From NCBI GenBank assembly GCA_003576695.1, contig QOZQ01000016.1:1-64000 (forward strand): 64,000 nt of DNA. Reading direction: 5' to 3'. Within the stretch, counting starts at the first letter, position 1; every line of letters begins with the position of its first letter. Below are positions 60,141 to 64,000 of the stretch, piece after piece. The notes below the pieces were generated by a model. It did not search any database. It had not been told where the DNA came from and worked only from the letters and a program-made list of their open reading frames with translations. A program made the position numbers and the translations under genes. This DNA comes from Taklimakanibacter lacteus. GTDB taxonomy: Bacteria; Pseudomonadota; Alphaproteobacteria; Rhizobiales; Aestuariivirgaceae.

Positions 60141-61565
60141 ATGCCTCTGATTTCGCGACGCCATCTCATTGCCGGCATGGGGTCGGCGGTCTTGCTGACG
60201 GCAGGCAGGCAGGCGGCGGCGGCTCCCGGCGTCACCTCGATCGCAGCCGGGACGCGCATCATCGAGGTCAAGGGCAAGGCGGCCAAGGTCTTCGGCCTTG
60301 CGAGCGAGCAGGGTAAACAGGGATTTACCTTTGCGGCGGAGCGGCAGATCCGGATTGCGCTCGCCAATGGGCTCGACGAACCCACCCTCATCCATTGGCA
60401 TGGCCAGACGCCGCCCACCGAGCAGGATGGCGTGCCCGGCCTGTCGCAGCCGGCTCTCAAACCCGGCGAGAGCTATGAATATGATTTCACACCGCGCTCA
60501 GGCACGCACTGGATGCATTCGCATGTCGGTCTCCAGGAGCAGAAGCTGCTCGCGGCACCCATGATCGTGCGCGACAAGGCCGATCTCGCCGCCGACGAGC
60601 AGGAGCATGTCGTGCTGCTGCATGATTTCACCTTCCGCGAGCCGCAGGAGATCCTGGACGAGCTCAAGTCGGGCGGCGGCGGGCATGCCGCGCATGGCGG
60701 CGGCTCGGGCGACATGAGCGGAATGGATCACAGCAAGATGGCCATGGCGCCGGCGATGATCAACGATGTCAGCTTCGATGCCTTCCTCGCCAATGACCGC
60801 ACGCTCGATGACCCGGAGGTGGTGCGGGCCGAGGTCGGGGGCCGCGTCAGACTCAGGATCATCAATGGCGCCGCCGCGTCCAATATGTGGGTGGATCTGG
60901 GCGGGCTTGCGGGCGAGCTCATCGCGGTCGACGGCAATGCTATCGCGCCGGTCAAAGCCAGCCTGTTCCCGCTCGCCATCGCGCAACGCGCCGATATCCG
61001 CATCGCGCTGCCCGGCGAGGCCAAAGCATGGCCGATCCTGTTCCGCCCGGAAGGAACGAACCGGCGCACCGGCATCGTGATCGCCGCGGGCAATGGTGAG
61101 ATCGGGAAGATCGCGGAGGAAGGCGATATGGCGCCGCCGCTCGACCTCGACTTCGAACTGCGGCTGACGGCGCGCAAAGGCCTTGCGCCTGAACCCATTA
61201 CCCGCACCGAGATGCTCATGCTGACGGGTGGGGACAAGGATTATGTCTGGGGATTTAACGGCAAGGCCTCGATGCATGACACGCTGTTCGGCGTGAGGCT
61301 TGGCGAACGCATCGCCATCATGATGCACAATATGACGAGCATGGCGCATCCGATGCATCTGCACGGGCATCATTTCCAGGTCATCGGCATCAACGGGCGC
61401 AAGATCGCAGGCGCGATGCGCGACACGATACTGGTGCCGCCCAATGCCGCCGTCACGGTCGCCTTCGATGCCGACAATCCCGGCAACTGGGCCTTCCACT
61501 GCCATCACGTCTATCATATGAATGCCGGCATGATGGGCGCGGTCGCTTATGTGAACGCTGCCTGA
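60141..61565 (+). CDS. Multicopper oxidase, Tat-exported
   Basis: Periplasmic copper oxidase of 474 residues from ATG 60141 (GAGGAACAGGA upstream). A Tat motif SRRHLIAG (5-12) and a hydrophobic run make the signal. Copper ligands are HWHG (85-88), HWMHSH (123-128), HPMHLHGH (near 415) and HCHHVYHM (near 457), so all type 1, 2 and 3 sites are present. A His/Met-rich loop (AAHGGGSGDMSGMDHSKMAMAP) resembles copper-resistance oxidases of the CueO/CopA type. Likely role: oxidation of Cu(I) or phenols. No cop or cus partner is adjacent. Confidence 0.9.
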   Translation: MPLISRRHLIAGMGSAVLLTAGRQAAAAPGVTSIAAGTRIIEVKGKAAKVFGLASEQGKQGFTFAAERQIRIALANGLDEPTLIHWHGQTPPTEQDGVPGLSQPALKPGESYEYDFTPRSGTHWMHSHVGLQEQKLLAAPMIVRDKADLAADEQEHVVLLHDFTFREPQEILDELKSGGGGHAAHGGGSGDMSGMDHSKMAMAPAMINDVSFDAFLANDRTLDDPEVVRAEVGGRVRLRIINGAAASNMWVDLGGLAGELIAVDGNAIAPVKASLFPLAIAQRADIRIALPGEAKAWPILFRPEGTNRRTGIVIAAGNGEIGKIAEEGDMAPPLDLDFELRLTARKGLAPEPITRTEMLMLTGGDKDYVWGFNGKASMHDTLFGVRLGERIAIMMHNMTSMAHPMHLHGHHFQVIGINGRKIAGAMRDTILVPPNAAVTVAFDADNPGNWAFHCHHVYHMNAGMMGAVAYVNAA

Positions 61566-61588
61566 TTTCCTCATAAAGGGGGGCGGGA

Positions 61589-63250
61589 GTGAAACAGGCG
61601 GACATCCTGATCGTCAATGCGCGCGTGCTGACCCTTGACGAGGGCGGGCGCTGCGAGGCCGTCGCCATCGCCGGCAATGAGATCATCTTCGCGGGCGATC
61701 GGGAGGGCGCCAGCGGGTTGCGCCACAACGGCACGCGGATGATCGATGCGCAGGGCGGCACGGTGCTGCCCGGCTTCATCGAAGCCCATATGCATATCTT
61801 CTCCGGCGCTGCCGAGCTCGACCAGCTTCATCTGACCGGCGTCAAGGGCTTCACCGAGCTCGCCGATAAGGTTGGGGCCTATGCGCGAGGCAAGCCACAG
61901 GCGAAGCTCCTGGTGGCGCAGGGAGCGGACTACACGATCCTTGGCACGGAAGAACGCGTCACCCGCCACCATCTCGACCGTATGGTGCCAGACCAGCCCT
62001 TCATGATGTTCTCGCCCGACCACCACACCGCCTGGGCCAATACAGCGGCGCTCGAAAAAGCGGGAATCCTCAAGGGGCGGGACATGCCGGTCGGCTGCGA
62101 GATCGTCATGGGCGGGGATGGGCTCGCCAATGGCGAATTGCGCGAGGGCGGCGCCATCGACCCGGTCAGGATGCTGGCCGGGGCCGTGCGCGAGCGTCTC
62201 GGCCTCGAGACCGGCGGCGAGCCGTCGCCCTTGCCCAGTCCGGAAGAGCGTGCCGACGACCGGGCGATAATGCGGCGCGGACTTGCCCATTGCGCAAGGC
62301 ACGGCATCACCAGCTTCCACAATATGGACGGCAATTTCTACCAACTCGAGCTCCTCGATGAGATCGATCGGGAGGAGGGGCTGCCGGTCCGCGCCCGCAT
62401 CCCCTTCCATATGAAGAACTTCATGAAGCTCTCCGAGCTGGAGAAGGCGAGCGAGATGCACCGGCGCTTCCACTCGGATCGCCTGCGCTCGGGCTTCGTC
62501 AAGCTGTTCATGGATGGCGTCATCGATTCAGGCACCGCTGTGATGGTTGAGCCTTATGCCGTAGCGTCGGTGAAGAACGGCGATCCTCTGTTCACGGCCG
62601 AACATTTCAACGAGATCGCCGTCGAAGCCGACAGGCGCGGCCTGCAGATCGCCGTTCATGCCATCGGCGATGGCGCGGTCAACAGCGTGCTCAACGGCTA
62701 TGAGGCGGCGGCGAAGGCCAATGGCCGGCGCGACAGCCGCCATCGCATCGAGCATATCGAAGTGGTGCTGCCTTCCGATATTGCGCGCTTCGCCGAGCTC
62801 GGCGTCGTAGCCTCGATGCAGCCGCCGCATCCGCCCGGCACGATGGGACTGCCGCTCGAGCCCACACTCGGCCTCATCGGTGATGATCGCCTGCCTTATG
62901 CCTACGCCTGGCAGACTTTGCGCAAGGCCGGGACCAGGCTCGCTTTCGCCAGCGACTGGCCGGTTTCCGACATCAATCCGCTGTGCGGCATCCATGCGGC
63001 GGTGACACGCAAGGCCTGGAAGAAGGGTCTGCCGGAGCAGAAGCAGTCGCTCGCCGACGCACTCGCGGGCTATGCGGCGGACGGCGCCTGGACGGAATTC
63101 ATGGAAGACCGCAAGGGTCGCATCGTGCCCGGCATGCTGGCCGATATCGTCGTGCTCTCCGGCGATATCGAGACCGTGGCGCCGGAGGAGATCGACAAGC
63201 TCACGCCGGTCGTGACAATCTGCGACGGGCGCATCACCTATGAGGGATGA
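61589..63250 (+). CDS. Amidohydrolase family protein (YtcJ-like)
   Basis: A metal-dependent amidohydrolase of 553 residues starting at GTG 61589 behind AAAGGGGGG. The metal motif is GFIEAHMHI (His67-x-His69). Further family parts are HAIGDGAVNSVLNGYE, RHRIEHIEVV and LAFASDWPVSDINPL. YtcJ-like members hydrolyse amide, formyl or lactam bonds; the substrate is unknown. It follows the oxidase gene after 23 bases and may be co-transcribed, although no shared function is obvious. Confidence 0.87.
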   Translation: MKQADILIVNARVLTLDEGGRCEAVAIAGNEIIFAGDREGASGLRHNGTRMIDAQGGTVLPGFIEAHMHIFSGAAELDQLHLTGVKGFTELADKVGAYARGKPQAKLLVAQGADYTILGTEERVTRHHLDRMVPDQPFMMFSPDHHTAWANTAALEKAGILKGRDMPVGCEIVMGGDGLANGELREGGAIDPVRMLAGAVRERLGLETGGEPSPLPSPEERADDRAIMRRGLAHCARHGITSFHNMDGNFYQLELLDEIDREEGLPVRARIPFHMKNFMKLSELEKASEMHRRFHSDRLRSGFVKLFMDGVIDSGTAVMVEPYAVASVKNGDPLFTAEHFNEIAVEADRRGLQIAVHAIGDGAVNSVLNGYEAAAKANGRRDSRHRIEHIEVVLPSDIARFAELGVVASMQPPHPPGTMGLPLEPTLGLIGDDRLPYAYAWQTLRKAGTRLAFASDWPVSDINPLCGIHAAVTRKAWKKGLPEQKQSLADALAGYAADGAWTEFMEDRKGRIVPGMLADIVVLSGDIETVAPEEIDKLTPVVTICDGRITYEG

Positions 63251-63253
63251 TGC

Positions 63254-63467
63254 TCATTCGAGCGGCAGGCGCATGCCGCGATGGCTGTCCTTTAAGCCAA
63301 GTTGCGAATAGAAGCGCCGCGCCGAACTGCGTGTTTCGTGCACGAATAGCTCGATCAGGCGGCAGTGCCGCCGGCGCGCCTCGCTGATCGCCCACTCCAG
63401 CAGCCGGTGACCGATCTTATGGCCCCGGTGCGCCCTGGCGACGCGGACATCCTCAATGAGGGCCCGC

Positions 63468-63479
<12 letters not shown>
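63254..63479 (-). pseudogene. N-terminally truncated GNAT acetyltransferase remnant
   Basis: Seventy-odd codons on the minus strand encode the second half of a GNAT fold: LIEDVRVARAHRGHKIGHRLLEWAISEARRRHCRLIELFVHETRSSARRFYSQLGL, ending MRLPLE. The acetyl-CoA loop (R/Q-x-x-G-x-G/A equivalent) is present, but the first half of the domain is absent, and the frame runs backward into secA without a start codon of its own. It overlaps the last dozen bases of secA. It is probably a broken relic. Confidence 0.72.

Positions 63480-64000
<521 letters not shown>

Overview
The window reads as chromosomal DNA of a high-GC alphaproteobacterium of the order Hyphomicrobiales (Rhizobiales). Support: the blocks Suv3-like helicase / S4 protein / FdxA / CarD, cobS-cobT-esterase-like gene, aroK-aroB-CBS protein, and small membrane protein-xerD-accA; aerobic cobaltochelatase genes; a betaine-lipid pathway (btaAB); and short palindromic intergenic repeats of the kind common in this order. 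The genus cannot be named from sequence alone.

Layout. 1-430: no gene, short direct repeats. 474-5952 (minus): ribose-type ABC transporter operon ending in methylthioribose kinase, suggesting methylthioribose uptake. 6198-9003 (plus): VOC protein, WrbA, glycerol kinase. 9129-10276: RES/Xre toxin-antitoxin pair with a palindromic operator. 10287-12264: PHO box and btaAB. 12438-14131: MarC, a formamidase-like hydrolase, a small proline-rich protein. 14177-17757: trimethylamine-dehydrogenase-like flavoprotein and MttB-family methyltransferase behind a long inverted repeat. 17897-23482: two tandem RTX proteins, a third truncated copy, and a type I secretion ATPase and adaptor. 23542-31456 (minus): TetR regulator, dipeptide-type ABC transporter and CocE/NonD hydrolase, behind almost the same inverted repeat as at 14181. 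31484-34715: DUF1127, DUF4242 and a large LuxR-family ATPase regulator. 34885-37163: repeats, GIY-YIG protein, tRNA-Arg(CCT), HEAT-like protein, fasciclin protein. 37246-40697: a BsuBI/PstI-type restriction-modification system between two copies of the clpS 3' end. 40608-64000: mostly housekeeping genes, ending in the 3' part of secA.

The most interesting inference is a two-locus regulon. A 30-bp inverted repeat, identical at 27 of 30 positions, sits 5 bases before the start codon both of the 14216 flavoprotein operon and of the 31421 hydrolase-transporter operon; the latter ends with a TetR/BetI-like gene. Together these genes look like an uptake, hydrolysis and demethylation route for an N-methylated compound that I cannot identify. 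The flavoprotein lacks the flavin-attachment cysteine and two of the three amine-binding aromatic residues of trimethylamine dehydrogenase, as I recall that enzyme.

A second strong observation is the insertion history of the restriction-modification genes. The 3' end of clpS is present twice, once in the intact gene and once beyond the REase gene, which fits insertion with a long target duplication. Other mobile or repeat events: a palindromic element that duplicated the last bases of the fasciclin gene, a 60-bp palindrome family that brackets fdxA and supplies the C-terminus of an ABC ATPase, an IS-end-like repeat cluster, and a truncated acetyltransferase abutting secA.
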